Source: Planctomycetia bacterium (GTDB taxonomy: Bacteria; Planctomycetota; Phycisphaerae; Phycisphaerales; SM1A02). Taken from it: DNA of 20,230 nt. The notes beneath the pieces are model-generated. The model made no database searches. It saw nothing but the letters and a program-made list of their open reading frames with translations, and was not told the DNA's origin. The DNA is taken from NCBI GenBank assembly GCA_005799475.1, contig SYGQ01000024.1, positions 1 to 20,230 on the forward strand, written 5' to 3'. The position numbers were made by a program, and so were the translations under genes. This document shows, in pieces, positions 5,666 to 14,170 of the stretch (its first letter is position 1; every line of letters starts with the position of its first letter).

Positions 5666-8600
5666 ATGGCCCACGAGCAGGGCGCAGCGCGTCGAGCCGT
5701 GCGCGCGTCCGAGCGAATCTTTTCCGAGCGAATCACAGAGAGCATGGCGTTGGAAGCCCGCGCGGTCGCGGGCGTCCCTGGATTGGCACGGATCGGTGCG
5801 CCAGATGGCCTCGAGACCCAGGCGAGTCTCGCCTTCATGTCCGAACTCGTGCGCCGAGTTCGTCCAGCGCTTGAGCGACTTCACGAGCGTCGTCAGCGAG
5901 ACCGCGAGTTCATTGACTCGAGGACGCGCGCGTGCGTGGATCTGAATCGGCAACTGCGCATCGACGCGCTCGATCCAAACTACGACACGGTGATTGGTCA
6001 GACGGATGGCGAGGGACGAGTTGTCATTGGGCCACAGCACGGTGCCGTGTGGACCGCGGCTCGCGGAGCACCGGTTGCACCGATTCCGGCGCATCTCTGC
6101 GGCGATCATGTGACGCTGTTTGGACCCCCGGAAGAGGCGCGGCTCTGCGTGAACGCGATGAACGCGATCCACCGGCGACTTGCGGGAGAGCCGGCGATCG
6201 TCGAAGAACTCCTGCGCGGTGCCGGCGTTCCCAAGTGGGGTGCTGACGACGAGGACTCGAAGACCCCGCTCTCGTCCGACCTCGTTCGTGCGGCGGTCAA
6301 CCTCGCACGGTGCTACGACGGGACGCTTGTGGCCGAAGATGCGTCGGGTCGTCGCGATGGAATCGCGGCGGAGGGGCGCGCCCTTCCGATCAAGCGGATT
6401 CCAGGCCTCGCGCTGCCGTCACCGTTCATGCTGCTCGATGGCGATCCGGTGCCGCTTCACCTCTATGACCTTGCGTTCCACATGTACGAACACTGGCAGG
6501 ACCCTGCCGCTCTTGCGCTCTATGTGCCGAAGTTGGAGAGCGAGGAAGAGGCGGCGTACCTCGGCCATGTGCTTCGTGAGGCCGAGGCGATGCTCTCTGC
6601 GTCGCATCCGGCGTATGGACCGGGGTCGGTTCGGGTGCTCATCGTGCTCGAGAGTGCGCGCGCCATCTTTCGAATCAACGAGATCATGGATGCACTTCAT
6701 CCGTACTTCGCAGGGGCGTCGCTGGGCTGGCATGACTTCCTCGCGTCAACCGCACGAGTGTTCCAGAACGACCCCTCGTACCGCATCCCGGCGAAGTCCG
6801 ATCCACACATCGTCGTGCGTCACATTCGGGAGTCGCACGATCTTCTTGTGCGCTGTGTGCGCGCGCGTGGTGGCATTGCCATCGGTGGGATGTACGGCGT
6901 TCTGCCCATCGGCCGAGACTTGGCGGGAGAGTCCTTTCAAGTGGCGATCGGCGGATTCGTGCGCGATGTCATTGCGCAGATGAAGCGCGGCTTGCAGGGG
7001 TTCTGGGTGGCTCATCCAGATTTTGTGCGGATCGGCATGGCACTCGTCGCCGCGTGGCGCCGTCATGAGCAGGGCGACCGTGCACCGCTCACGGCGCTCA
7101 TCGAAGGGATTGTGGCGCCCCCGCGTCGTCGCGCGCTCCTTGAACTCGTTGAAGGGCCGGATGTGAGCGGGCTCGACCGTGAGGACGGACGCTACGCACG
7201 CGCGGTGGTCGCGGCGGATCTTCGCGAGTCGTCGAGAAACGGCAATGCCGACGAGCAGCTCATTCGAGGCAATGTGTCCCAGTCGCTCCGCTATCTCGTG
7301 GACTGGCTCGCCGGCAATGGCTGCGTGGCGCTTCCGACCACGATCGAGTCAGTCGCGGTTCGCGTGATGGATGATCTGGCGACCTGTGAGCGCTCGCGCT
7401 GGGAGGTCTGGCACGAGGTGCATCATGGACGGTTCGAGATGGTGGCGCTTGTGGCGATTGTTCATGAAGAGACTCACGCGATTCGCGCGGGGGTCGATGG
7501 AAGGTGGCTCTCCCTCGCGCAGCACCTTGTGCTCAAGCTGATGACCGACGCGCGGCCCGTCGAGTGGGCAACGGAACTGCTGCTCCCGTTCTGCATCGAG
7601 TCGCTTCGCGCAAGTGAGGATCCGCTCGCGGCGGCGCTTGCACTCGATCCAAGCAAGTTCGCGCTCGACGCGGCGGTGAGGCGCGCGTCGAACCTGTTTC
7701 ACGCATGCGGGAGTCGACGGCTGCTCGCGGAGGCGTCCCGGTGGAGCGTCGTCGATCCTGGCGCAGTGACAGGAGTTGTGATGTCGTTGACGAAGGCCGA
7801 GGTCATCGAAGCGGCGGCGTGGCACGGCGACCTCGGTGCTTCGCGTGAGGCGCTTGATGCGACCGCGGCGCATGAGCAGGCGGGGATTCGGGCCGGCGAG
7901 TCAGCGTCCGCCGCGCAACTGCGCGCGCTCGGCGAGGAATACAAAGCCCGGTTTGGCTTCAAGTTCCTCGCCTCGGCGATGGGGCGCAGTGGCGCCGAAC
8001 TCGTCGACCATCTTCGCGAGAGACTCGGGCGCACGGACGAAGCCGAACTCGACGCGGCACGCGCTGCGCTGGCGACGATCGCCAGATCGAGACTTGCTGC
8101 GCGTGGCGAGGGGGTGATTCAGAGACTCGAGTTGCTCCGAAAGCAATTCGGTGTGCGCGGCGTGTCGATCGCGGTGACGGATCGTGGTACGCAGGCGATC
8201 GTGCTTGGCGAACGAGCACCGGGCGAGCCCGTTGAAACGACGACCTCGTTCCAGCTTGCATCGCTGAGCAAGGTGATCGCATCGTGCATCACCCTCAAGT
8301 TGATGCACGAGCACCGCATCTCGCACGACACAAGGGTGAACGACCTCCTCGCGCGCCTCGGGAGCCCCGTGCGATGCGTCGCCGCGGATCCGTTGCATCC
8401 AGAGTGGGCTGATCGTGTGACGGTGGCGCACCTCTTGCGCCACGAAGCCCTCGGCATGCACTATGTCGACGGTGACGCGCCGTCGCGCACGGCTCGCACG
8501 CTCACTGAACGGATTGCCGCGGTGGCCGTCGTCGTGGAGCCCGGCAGCGCGTTCGGGTACTCGGGTGGCGGGTTCCTGGTGCTCGAGCACATTGCCGAAC

Positions 8601-10261
8601 TGCTCTCGCATCAGAGTGCGGCCGACCTCGTCGCCGGGATGTTGGGCACACATGCCGGCCCAGCGCTCGCAACTGGCCATCGCGATTCCGGTGAACCGCT
8701 CAAGGATGGTCGATTGGTCTTCCCGCTGTTCGCCGCGGGGATCGAGGCGTCCGCGACTCAGATGGCTCGCGTGGCGTCGTCGATCGCTCATGCCTACGAG
8801 GCCGTCGAGGGCTCCGGTGATGTGTCACACGACACGGCGGTGCAGATGGTGGAGAGTCATGATCGCGGGAGTCGTGCCTTCATGGGATGCGACATGGGAC
8901 TCGGAGTGTTCACCCGCGAGGCGCGATCAAATCGGTTCATCGTGCACCAGGGGGCCAATGATGGGTTCCGCGCACTTCTCGTGCAGTGTTACCGCGGGCC
9001 CGACGCGGGCAAGGGTGTCGTCATCCTCTGCAACGCCGAAGCGCGTGGCGCAGAGTTCATTGCGCGCGCCGCCACGGTGCTGCTTGAGTGCTTGGAGATC
9101 AAGGGTGTTGACTGGACGCGGGTGGACTCGGAAGCGGCCATGAAACGGCTCGCATCAGTGCCACACCACGAGGGGGTCAACGCGACGTATCGCGAACTCC
9201 TCTTCAGCGCATTTGAGCCCGATCTTCCCGAAGAGGTCGAGCGTGATCGAGATGTCGGTAGGGAGGCGGCCTCCAACCGTGCGGTCGGGGCGCGAGTCGC
9301 CGAGGTCACCGACCAGAGCTTCGCGTGTGCGGTGAACCTCGTGTCGCCATGGCCGCCCTCGTATGACGCATCACTCTTCGGCGCGCATGGAAAAATCATG
9401 GACAGTTGGGAGACCGCTCGGCACAGTCCGCGTGGTCGCGACTGGGTCATCCTGGACCTCACCAAAGCGGCACAGATCGATCTCGTCACACTGTCGACCC
9501 AGTTCCACAGCGGCAACCACGCGCCGTGGGTGTCCCTCGACGGTTGGTGCGATGAGACTCGATCGTGGTACCCGATACTCGATCGATCGGCGCTGAGTCC
9601 GCACAGCGAACACACCTTCTGCGCGACGAGCACGCCCTACCCAGTCTCGCGTGTTCGAGTGACAATCGAGCCCGACGGCGGACTGACGAGGCTCGGTCTC
9701 TTCGACGCATCGCTCCCGGCCGCGCAGCGCGCAGCGCTCATCGACGGTCATGGGCGCGAGTGCCCTCCGTTCCAGCCGTCGACACAGCGGCCACTCGCGC
9801 CCGTGTTCGCGGGGGTGGTGTCCATGCCCGGCCCAGCCGACGACATGGCGTGCGCGGCGTTCGGCGCGCGGGTCGTCGGCGTCTCCAACGAACACTACGG
9901 CCGCGCGAGCCAGGTCATCTCGCCCTATCCACCACAGCACATGTTCGATGGACTCGAGAGCGCACGAAGCCGAAATCGCGGCCATCGCGAGTGGGTCACC
10001 ATCGAGCTCGCGCGCGCGGTGCGGGTCACCCGCATCGAGCTCGACTTCACTCACTTCCGCCACAACAACCCGCAGGCCGTCATGGTGGACGGCTTCGTTG
10101 GCGGAGAGTGGACGCGGCTCGTCGGTGAGGTGCGCGTCAAGGCGTACGCGGGAAGCGTGATCTCGCTCCGCGTGTCCAGTCGCGAGCGCGTCGAGCAGGT
10201 TCGGGTGTGGCTGATTCCTGACGGTGGCGTGAACAGGGTCCATGTGTATGGCGAGGAGTAG
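5666..10261 (+). CDS. Four-domain fusion: malate synthase-like / OHCU decarboxylase-like / beta-lactamase-fold serine hydrolase / allantoicase
   Basis: One 1531-residue frame holds four recognisable domains. Residues about 45-640 are malate synthase A-like: ADDEDSKTP (193-201), Arg244, VLESA with Glu329, GWHDF with Asp357, RGGIAIGGM, WLAGNGCV, and MDDLATCE with Asp570 at the catalytic-base position. Residues about 660-815 resemble OHCU decarboxylase: WHGDLGA with His720, HEQAG with Glu737, EYKARFGFKF with Arg762. Residues about 815-1135 are a class C beta-lactamase-type hydrolase: Ser866-Leu-Ser-Lys869, Tyr965-Ser-Gly, His1094-Gln-Gly. Residues about 1210-1531 are allantoicase with two repeats: MDSWETA (1245) and FDGLESA (1427), each ending in a PDGG motif. 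Together they suggest OHCU -> allantoin -> allantoate -> ureidoglycolate -> glyoxylate -> malate. ATG 5666 is chosen for its -10-like box and because longer starts run antisense into pucM. No signal peptide is seen, so it is cytosolic. Confidence 0.9.
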   Translation: MAHEQGAARRAVRASERIFSERITESMALEARAVAGVPGLARIGAPDGLETQASLAFMSELVRRVRPALERLHERRQRDREFIDSRTRACVDLNRQLRIDALDPNYDTVIGQTDGEGRVVIGPQHGAVWTAARGAPVAPIPAHLCGDHVTLFGPPEEARLCVNAMNAIHRRLAGEPAIVEELLRGAGVPKWGADDEDSKTPLSSDLVRAAVNLARCYDGTLVAEDASGRRDGIAAEGRALPIKRIPGLALPSPFMLLDGDPVPLHLYDLAFHMYEHWQDPAALALYVPKLESEEEAAYLGHVLREAEAMLSASHPAYGPGSVRVLIVLESARAIFRINEIMDALHPYFAGASLGWHDFLASTARVFQNDPSYRIPAKSDPHIVVRHIRESHDLLVRCVRARGGIAIGGMYGVLPIGRDLAGESFQVAIGGFVRDVIAQMKRGLQGFWVAHPDFVRIGMALVAAWRRHEQGDRAPLTALIEGIVAPPRRRALLELVEGPDVSGLDREDGRYARAVVAADLRESSRNGNADEQLIRGNVSQSLRYLVDWLAGNGCVALPTTIESVAVRVMDDLATCERSRWEVWHEVHHGRFEMVALVAIVHEETHAIRAGVDGRWLSLAQHLVLKLMTDARPVEWATELLLPFCIESLRASEDPLAAALALDPSKFALDAAVRRASNLFHACGSRRLLAEASRWSVVDPGAVTGVVMSLTKAEVIEAAAWHGDLGASREALDATAAHEQAGIRAGESASAAQLRALGEEYKARFGFKFLASAMGRSGAELVDHLRERLGRTDEAELDAARAALATIARSRLAARGEGVIQRLELLRKQFGVRGVSIAVTDRGTQAIVLGERAPGEPVETTTSFQLASLSKVIASCITLKLMHEHRISHDTRVNDLLARLGSPVRCVAADPLHPEWADRVTVAHLLRHEALGMHYVDGDAPSRTARTLTERIAAVAVVVEPGSAFGYSGGGFLVLEHIAELLSHQSAADLVAGMLGTHAGPALATGHRDSGEPLKDGRLVFPLFAAGIEASATQMARVASSIAHAYEAVEGSGDVSHDTAVQMVESHDRGSRAFMGCDMGLGVFTREARSNRFIVHQGANDGFRALLVQCYRGPDAGKGVVILCNAEARGAEFIARAATVLLECLEIKGVDWTRVDSEAAMKRLASVPHHEGVNATYRELLFSAFEPDLPEEVERDRDVGREAASNRAVGARVAEVTDQSFACAVNLVSPWPPSYDASLFGAHGKIMDSWETARHSPRGRDWVILDLTKAAQIDLVTLSTQFHSGNHAPWVSLDGWCDETRSWYPILDRSALSPHSEHTFCATSTPYPVSRVRVTIEPDGGLTRLGLFDASLPAAQRAALIDGHGRECPPFQPSTQRPLAPVFAGVVSMPGPADDMACAAFGARVVGVSNEHYGRASQVISPYPPQHMFDGLESARSRNRGHREWVTIELARAVRVTRIELDFTHFRHNNPQAVMVDGFVGGEWTRLVGEVRVKAYAGSVISLRVSSRERVEQVRVWLIPDGGVNRVHVYGEE

Positions 10262-10287
10262 CATCGCCTTCACCGTGGCGAGAGCGC

Positions 10288-11730
10288 ATGCGTGAGGCCG
10301 CCGTCATCTTCCTCAATGGTGTTCGCCGAGATGTGCGCGGAGGCGACGCGATGATGATGCTCGCCGACTGGCTGCGCGGCGAGGAAGGGCTGCCGGGCAC
10401 GAAAGTGGTCTGTGCCGAAGGGGACTGCGGTGCGTGTACGGTGCTGCGATCGTTCCGTGGGTCTGGCTTCGACGCCGTGAATGCCTGCATTACCACCGTG
10501 GCGCAAATGGACGGCTCGCACCTCGTCACGGTGGAGGGACTCGAACGAAGTGGAGAACTCGCCCCCGCCCAAGAGGCGATGATGAAGTGTCACGCTTCGC
10601 AGTGCGGGTACTGCACGCCCGGGTTCGTCATGGCGCTCACGGCCATGCGCGAACGGCACGCGACGCCGTCGCGCACGACGGTAGCGAACTACCTGACAGG
10701 CAATCTCTGCCGATGCACGGGGTACGAACAGATACTTGATGCGGGTTGCGCGATGGTCGCCCCGAAATCACATTCCCTCGCGGAACGCTATCGCGATGCC
10801 GCTTCGGTCGATGTGTGCAATCAAGTGACGAGCCAGCCGCTCTCGATTGTCGCACCATCCATTCGATTCCATGCACCGACGACGCTGAGGGCGGCGCTTG
10901 CGCTGATGGCCAGCGAGGACGGGTGTCGCGTCCTTGCGGGTGGCACGGACCTTGGTGTGCCGGTGAACAAGGGCGCCGCATGGGCGCAGACGCTTCTGAG
11001 CCTCCACCTCATTCCGGACCTGGACCTCGTCGAAGTGGGTCGTCGGCGTGTCACTGTCGGTGCGAACGCAACGCTCTCGTGCGTGCGGCGCGCGTGCGAG
11101 GGGGCTGTCCCCGAGTTCGCGCGGTTCCTCAATCTCTTCGCGTCACCGCAGATCAAGAACACGGCGACGCTTGCGGGCAATGTCGCCAATGCGTCGCCGA
11201 TCGGCGACACGCTTCCGTTTCTCTTCGTGGCCGGGGGAACTCTGCACCTTGCACGCCGCGCCCCCGAGCACGGCCGCATCGAGCGGCGAGAGCTCTCCAT
11301 CGATCAGGCGTTTTCTGGGTACAGGCGGCTCGCACTCCAACCCGGCGAACTCATCACGCATGTGTCGTTCGACGCCACCCGCAAGGGCGAAACGCTTCGT
11401 CTGTTCAAGGTGTCGCAGAGAAAGGACCTCGACATCAGCGCGGTGAGCGCGGCGTTCGCGATCACCCGAGTGGGAAATCGATCAGGCGAGTATCCAGTCA
11501 TCGACGGCGCGCGAGTGGCGTATGGTGGGATCGCGGCCACGCCCGTTCGACTTGCACAGGTCGAGGACGCACTTCGCGGAGAACTCACGCCAGCCAAAGT
11601 GGCGTCCGTGGCTTCGCTCATCACCCATGCGATCGCACCAATCTCGGACCTGCGCGGCTCGTCGGCCTACCGTCGCATTGTCGCGGCGAACCTCTTCAGG
11701 CGCTTCGCCGACGAGGTGATGCGTGGCTGA
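10288..11730 (+). CDS. xdhA: Xanthine dehydrogenase small subunit (2Fe-2S and FAD domains)
   Basis: The 480-residue XdhA-type subunit carries electrons from the molybdenum site through two [2Fe-2S] clusters to FAD and NAD. The N-terminal plant-type ferredoxin cluster uses Cys42, Cys47, Cys50 and Cys67 (CAEGDCGAC). The second cluster uses Cys106, Cys109, Cys141 and Cys143 (QCGYCTPGF, NLCRCTGY). The FAD-binding domain follows from about 180, with VLAGGTDLGVPV and KNTATLAGNVANASPIGD, then the CO dehydrogenase flavoprotein C-terminal domain. The gene starts 26 nt after the fusion gene with only a weak purine-rich stretch (GAGAG) before the ATG, and overlaps xdhB by 8 nt. The set is probably one transcript with the fusion gene. 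Confidence 0.96.
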   Translation: MREAAVIFLNGVRRDVRGGDAMMMLADWLRGEEGLPGTKVVCAEGDCGACTVLRSFRGSGFDAVNACITTVAQMDGSHLVTVEGLERSGELAPAQEAMMKCHASQCGYCTPGFVMALTAMRERHATPSRTTVANYLTGNLCRCTGYEQILDAGCAMVAPKSHSLAERYRDAASVDVCNQVTSQPLSIVAPSIRFHAPTTLRAALALMASEDGCRVLAGGTDLGVPVNKGAAWAQTLLSLHLIPDLDLVEVGRRRVTVGANATLSCVRRACEGAVPEFARFLNLFASPQIKNTATLAGNVANASPIGDTLPFLFVAGGTLHLARRAPEHGRIERRELSIDQAFSGYRRLALQPGELITHVSFDATRKGETLRLFKVSQRKDLDISAVSAAFAITRVGNRSGEYPVIDGARVAYGGIAATPVRLAQVEDALRGELTPAKVASVASLITHAIAPISDLRGSSAYRRIVAANLFRRFADEVMRG

Positions 11731-14113
11731 ACCGATGACAAGGGACACGCCGCATGAGTCAGCACGATCCCATGTGAGAGGTCGGTCGGAGTTCGTGGAT
11801 GACCGCCCGCCTCTGCGCGGCGAACTCCTCTGCGGACTCGTCGTGAGCCCTCATGCCCGTGCGCGCATTGTTGCGGTCGATGGCACCGGAGCGTTGGCGA
11901 TCCCCGGCGTGGCCTGTGTCCTCACCGCAGCCGATGTGCACCACAACCGTTGGGGGCCGATCATCGAGGATCAGCCGCTCTTGGCCGACGGCGAGGTCCA
12001 CTATGTCGGCGAGACGGTGGCGATCGTCGCGGCGGCGTCAAGGGATGCGCTTGTGCGCGGCGTTCGTGCGGTCGTCGTGGAGTACGAGGCGCTCCCAGCG
12101 ATCCTCTCGATCGATGCAGCGGTCGCGGCGGCATCTTTCATTGGTGTGGAACGCACGATCGCGCGCGGCGATGTCGAGGATGCCCTCGCTCGTTCCCCGC
12201 GCACGCTGCAGGGTCGTCTCACCATTGACGGCGCCGATCACTTCTACTTGGAGAATCAGGCGGCGATTGCCTATCCATGCGATGGCCCGCAGATCGAGGT
12301 GCACTCGTCGACGCAGCATCCGACCGAGACGCAGCATGTGGTGGCGCACGCGTGCGGCCTCGGGGCGCGCGATGTCGTGTGCGTGGCGAGGCGGTTGGGT
12401 GGCGCATTTGGGGGCAAGGAGTCACAGGCCAGCCCGATCGCGGCGTATGCGGCGCTCGTCACGAAGGCCACGGGGCGCGCGGCGCGTCTGGTGCTGTCCA
12501 AGGATCAGGACATGATCATCACCGGCAAGCGCAATCCATTCCAGATTGGCTGGCGATGTGGCTTCGATGATGACGGCATGCTGCGGGTCGTCGATGCGCA
12601 ACTCCACTCGGATGGCGGCGCCTACGCCGATCTCTCGACGGCGATCATGGAGCGCGCACTCGCACACTGCGACAATGCGTACTTCGTCCCGGCCATGCGC
12701 GTGCGCGGGCGCGTGTGCCGAACGAATGTCCACCCGCACACGGCGTTTCGCGGGTTCGGTGGGCCAAAGGGGGTCGCCATGATCGAGTCGATCATCGAGG
12801 CCGTGGCCGACGCGACAGGCCGCGACAGCCTTGATGTGCGGCGCGCCAACTGCTACCGACCCGGGCACGACACAACCCACTACGAGCAGGTTGTGGAGAA
12901 CAACTGCCTGCCCGAACTCTTTGAGCGGCTTGAGGCCAGTTGCGAGTATCGCGCGCGGCGCGAGGAGATCCGTCGCGCCAACGCCCAACGGCCCGAGCGC
13001 GCACGCGGTCTCTCGCTGACAGCGGTGAAATTCGGGATCTCGTTCACGACGAGATTCATGAATCAGGCCAACGCGCTCGTCAATGTGCATGCCGATGGCT
13101 CAGTGCAAGTGTCGACCGGTGCGGTCGAAATGGGGCAGGGGGTCAACACGAGGATTGCCGCGCTTGTGGCGGAGGAACTCAGCATTCCGCAAGAGAGCGT
13201 GCGAGTGATGCCGACATCAACGGAGAAGAACGCGAACACGGCCCCCACAGCGGCATCGGTGGGGACCGATGTGAACGGCGCCGCGGCTCTCGATGCCGCG
13301 AGGCGGATTAGGGCTCGGATGTCGGCGCTGGCCGTGCGCCTCAATGACCTGCCGCGGGAACAGTGGCCTTCGAAGTGCGCTGGAGTCGGGAGTGCTCCCG
13401 AGATCGAGGTCGCTGCACCCAGCGCTGACCTCTCGTACTGCGGCATCCCCTTCGCGAAGTTGGCGTTCGAGTGCATTCGCAACCGAGTCTCGATCTGCGA
13501 GTACGGCCACTTCCGCACGCCGGGGCTTTCGTTCAACAAGTTGACCGGCCGCGGTCGCGCGTTCCGTTACTTCACGCAAGGGGTCGCATGCAGCGAGGTC
13601 GAGGTGGACACCCTCACCGGCGAAGTCAAAGTGCGTCGAGTGGACCTCCTCATGGACATCGGGCAGCCGATCAATCGCGCGCTCGACCTCGGGCAGATCT
13701 ATGGCGGCTTTGTGCAGGGGATGGGCTGGGTGACCACCGAGCACCTCGTGTACGACTCGGGCGCGAAGCTTCTCTCGCACTCGCCGAGCACCTACAAGAT
13801 TCCAAACATCCAGGACACGCCGCGCCGGTTTCGGGTTGACACCATCGACAACAACGGCAACACGGCCAATCTCCGCGGCACCAAGGCAACGGGAGAGCCA
13901 CCGCTCCTCCTGGCGATCTCGGTGTGGACCGCCATTCGTGATGCCGTCCAGTCCGTGCGGAGCCTTGGCGATGGGGACGGTGCATCGGCGATCGTTGATC
14001 TCCCGATCCCTGCGACGGCTGAGCGCGTGTTGCGGGCGCTGTCGCCTGATGCATTCTGGGGCGTCGAGCACAGCGGTGAGGTCCCGTCTCGCCATCTCGG
14101 GAAGAAACGGTGA
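11723..14113 (+). CDS. xdhB: Xanthine dehydrogenase large subunit (molybdopterin-binding)
   Basis: The 796-residue molybdenum subunit oxidises hypoxanthine and xanthine to urate. It has the Moco motif GGAFGGKE (226-233), the FRGFGGPKG loop with Arg343 at the substrate-binding Arg position of XDH, a glycine-rich TGAVEMGQGVNTR Moco motif, and KATGEPPLLLAISVW with Glu725 at the catalytic Glu position. Keeping both the Arg and Glu argues for true purine oxidation rather than a CO or aldehyde dehydrogenase. The GTG at 11723 overlaps the end of xdhA and has GAGG (11713-11716) before it; ATG at 11735 is an alternative. The 3' end of the coding region forms one arm of a long hairpin. Confidence 0.95.
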   Translation: MAEPMTRDTPHESARSHVRGRSEFVDDRPPLRGELLCGLVVSPHARARIVAVDGTGALAIPGVACVLTAADVHHNRWGPIIEDQPLLADGEVHYVGETVAIVAAASRDALVRGVRAVVVEYEALPAILSIDAAVAAASFIGVERTIARGDVEDALARSPRTLQGRLTIDGADHFYLENQAAIAYPCDGPQIEVHSSTQHPTETQHVVAHACGLGARDVVCVARRLGGAFGGKESQASPIAAYAALVTKATGRAARLVLSKDQDMIITGKRNPFQIGWRCGFDDDGMLRVVDAQLHSDGGAYADLSTAIMERALAHCDNAYFVPAMRVRGRVCRTNVHPHTAFRGFGGPKGVAMIESIIEAVADATGRDSLDVRRANCYRPGHDTTHYEQVVENNCLPELFERLEASCEYRARREEIRRANAQRPERARGLSLTAVKFGISFTTRFMNQANALVNVHADGSVQVSTGAVEMGQGVNTRIAALVAEELSIPQESVRVMPTSTEKNANTAPTAASVGTDVNGAAALDAARRIRARMSALAVRLNDLPREQWPSKCAGVGSAPEIEVAAPSADLSYCGIPFAKLAFECIRNRVSICEYGHFRTPGLSFNKLTGRGRAFRYFTQGVACSEVEVDTLTGEVKVRRVDLLMDIGQPINRALDLGQIYGGFVQGMGWVTTEHLVYDSGAKLLSHSPSTYKIPNIQDTPRRFRVDTIDNNGNTANLRGTKATGEPPLLLAISVWTAIRDAVQSVRSLGDGDGASAIVDLPIPATAERVLRALSPDAFWGVEHSGEVPSRHLGKKR

Positions 14114-14139
14114 GACTCACTCGCCGTTTCTTCCCGAGA
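14095..14139 (+). other. Long perfect inverted repeat (hairpin) at the xdhB stop codon
   Basis: TCTCGGGAAGAAACGG (14095-14110) and CCGTTTCTTCCCGAGA (14124-14139) are perfectly complementary over 16 bp. Inside, a T-G wobble and GAG/CTC pairing extend the stem to about 20 bp with a 5-nt loop. The xdhB stop codon lies in the inner part. No T-run follows on either strand, so it is not a standard intrinsic terminator. It may mark the end of the fusion-xdhAB transcript, protect its 3' end, or attenuate read-through into xdhC. Confidence 0.8.
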
Positions 14140-14158
14140 ATGCATCTCAGACAGAGCC

Positions 14159-14164
14159 TAGAGT
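14159..14164 (+). promoter_or_regulatory. Candidate -10 element before xdhC
   Basis: TAGAGT fits the -10 pattern and is followed by 6 nt and the xdhC ATG, with no Shine-Dalgarno present. This would give a leaderless transcript starting at or beside the ATG. No good -35 box is seen at normal spacing (14136-14141 is not TTGACA-like), so the call rests on the -10 alone and on the same spacing at three other starts. Confidence 0.35.
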
Positions 14165-14170
14165 GGTCGC

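Noticed and set aside
9371..10273. A 300-codon minus-strand frame opposite the allantoicase domain
   Set aside because: It mirrors the codon pattern of a strongly recognised plus-strand domain and shows no motif of its own.
10262..10287. Possible hairpin TCGCC-N8-GGCGA between the fusion gene and xdhA as a terminator
   Set aside because: The stem is only 5 bp, no T-run follows, and xdhA starts within a few bases; continuous transcription is more likely.
13217..14095. A 292-codon minus-strand frame opposite xdhB
   Set aside because: It is an Arg/His-rich shadow of the molybdenum subunit; the plus strand carries the conserved GEPP and Moco motifs in this stretch.
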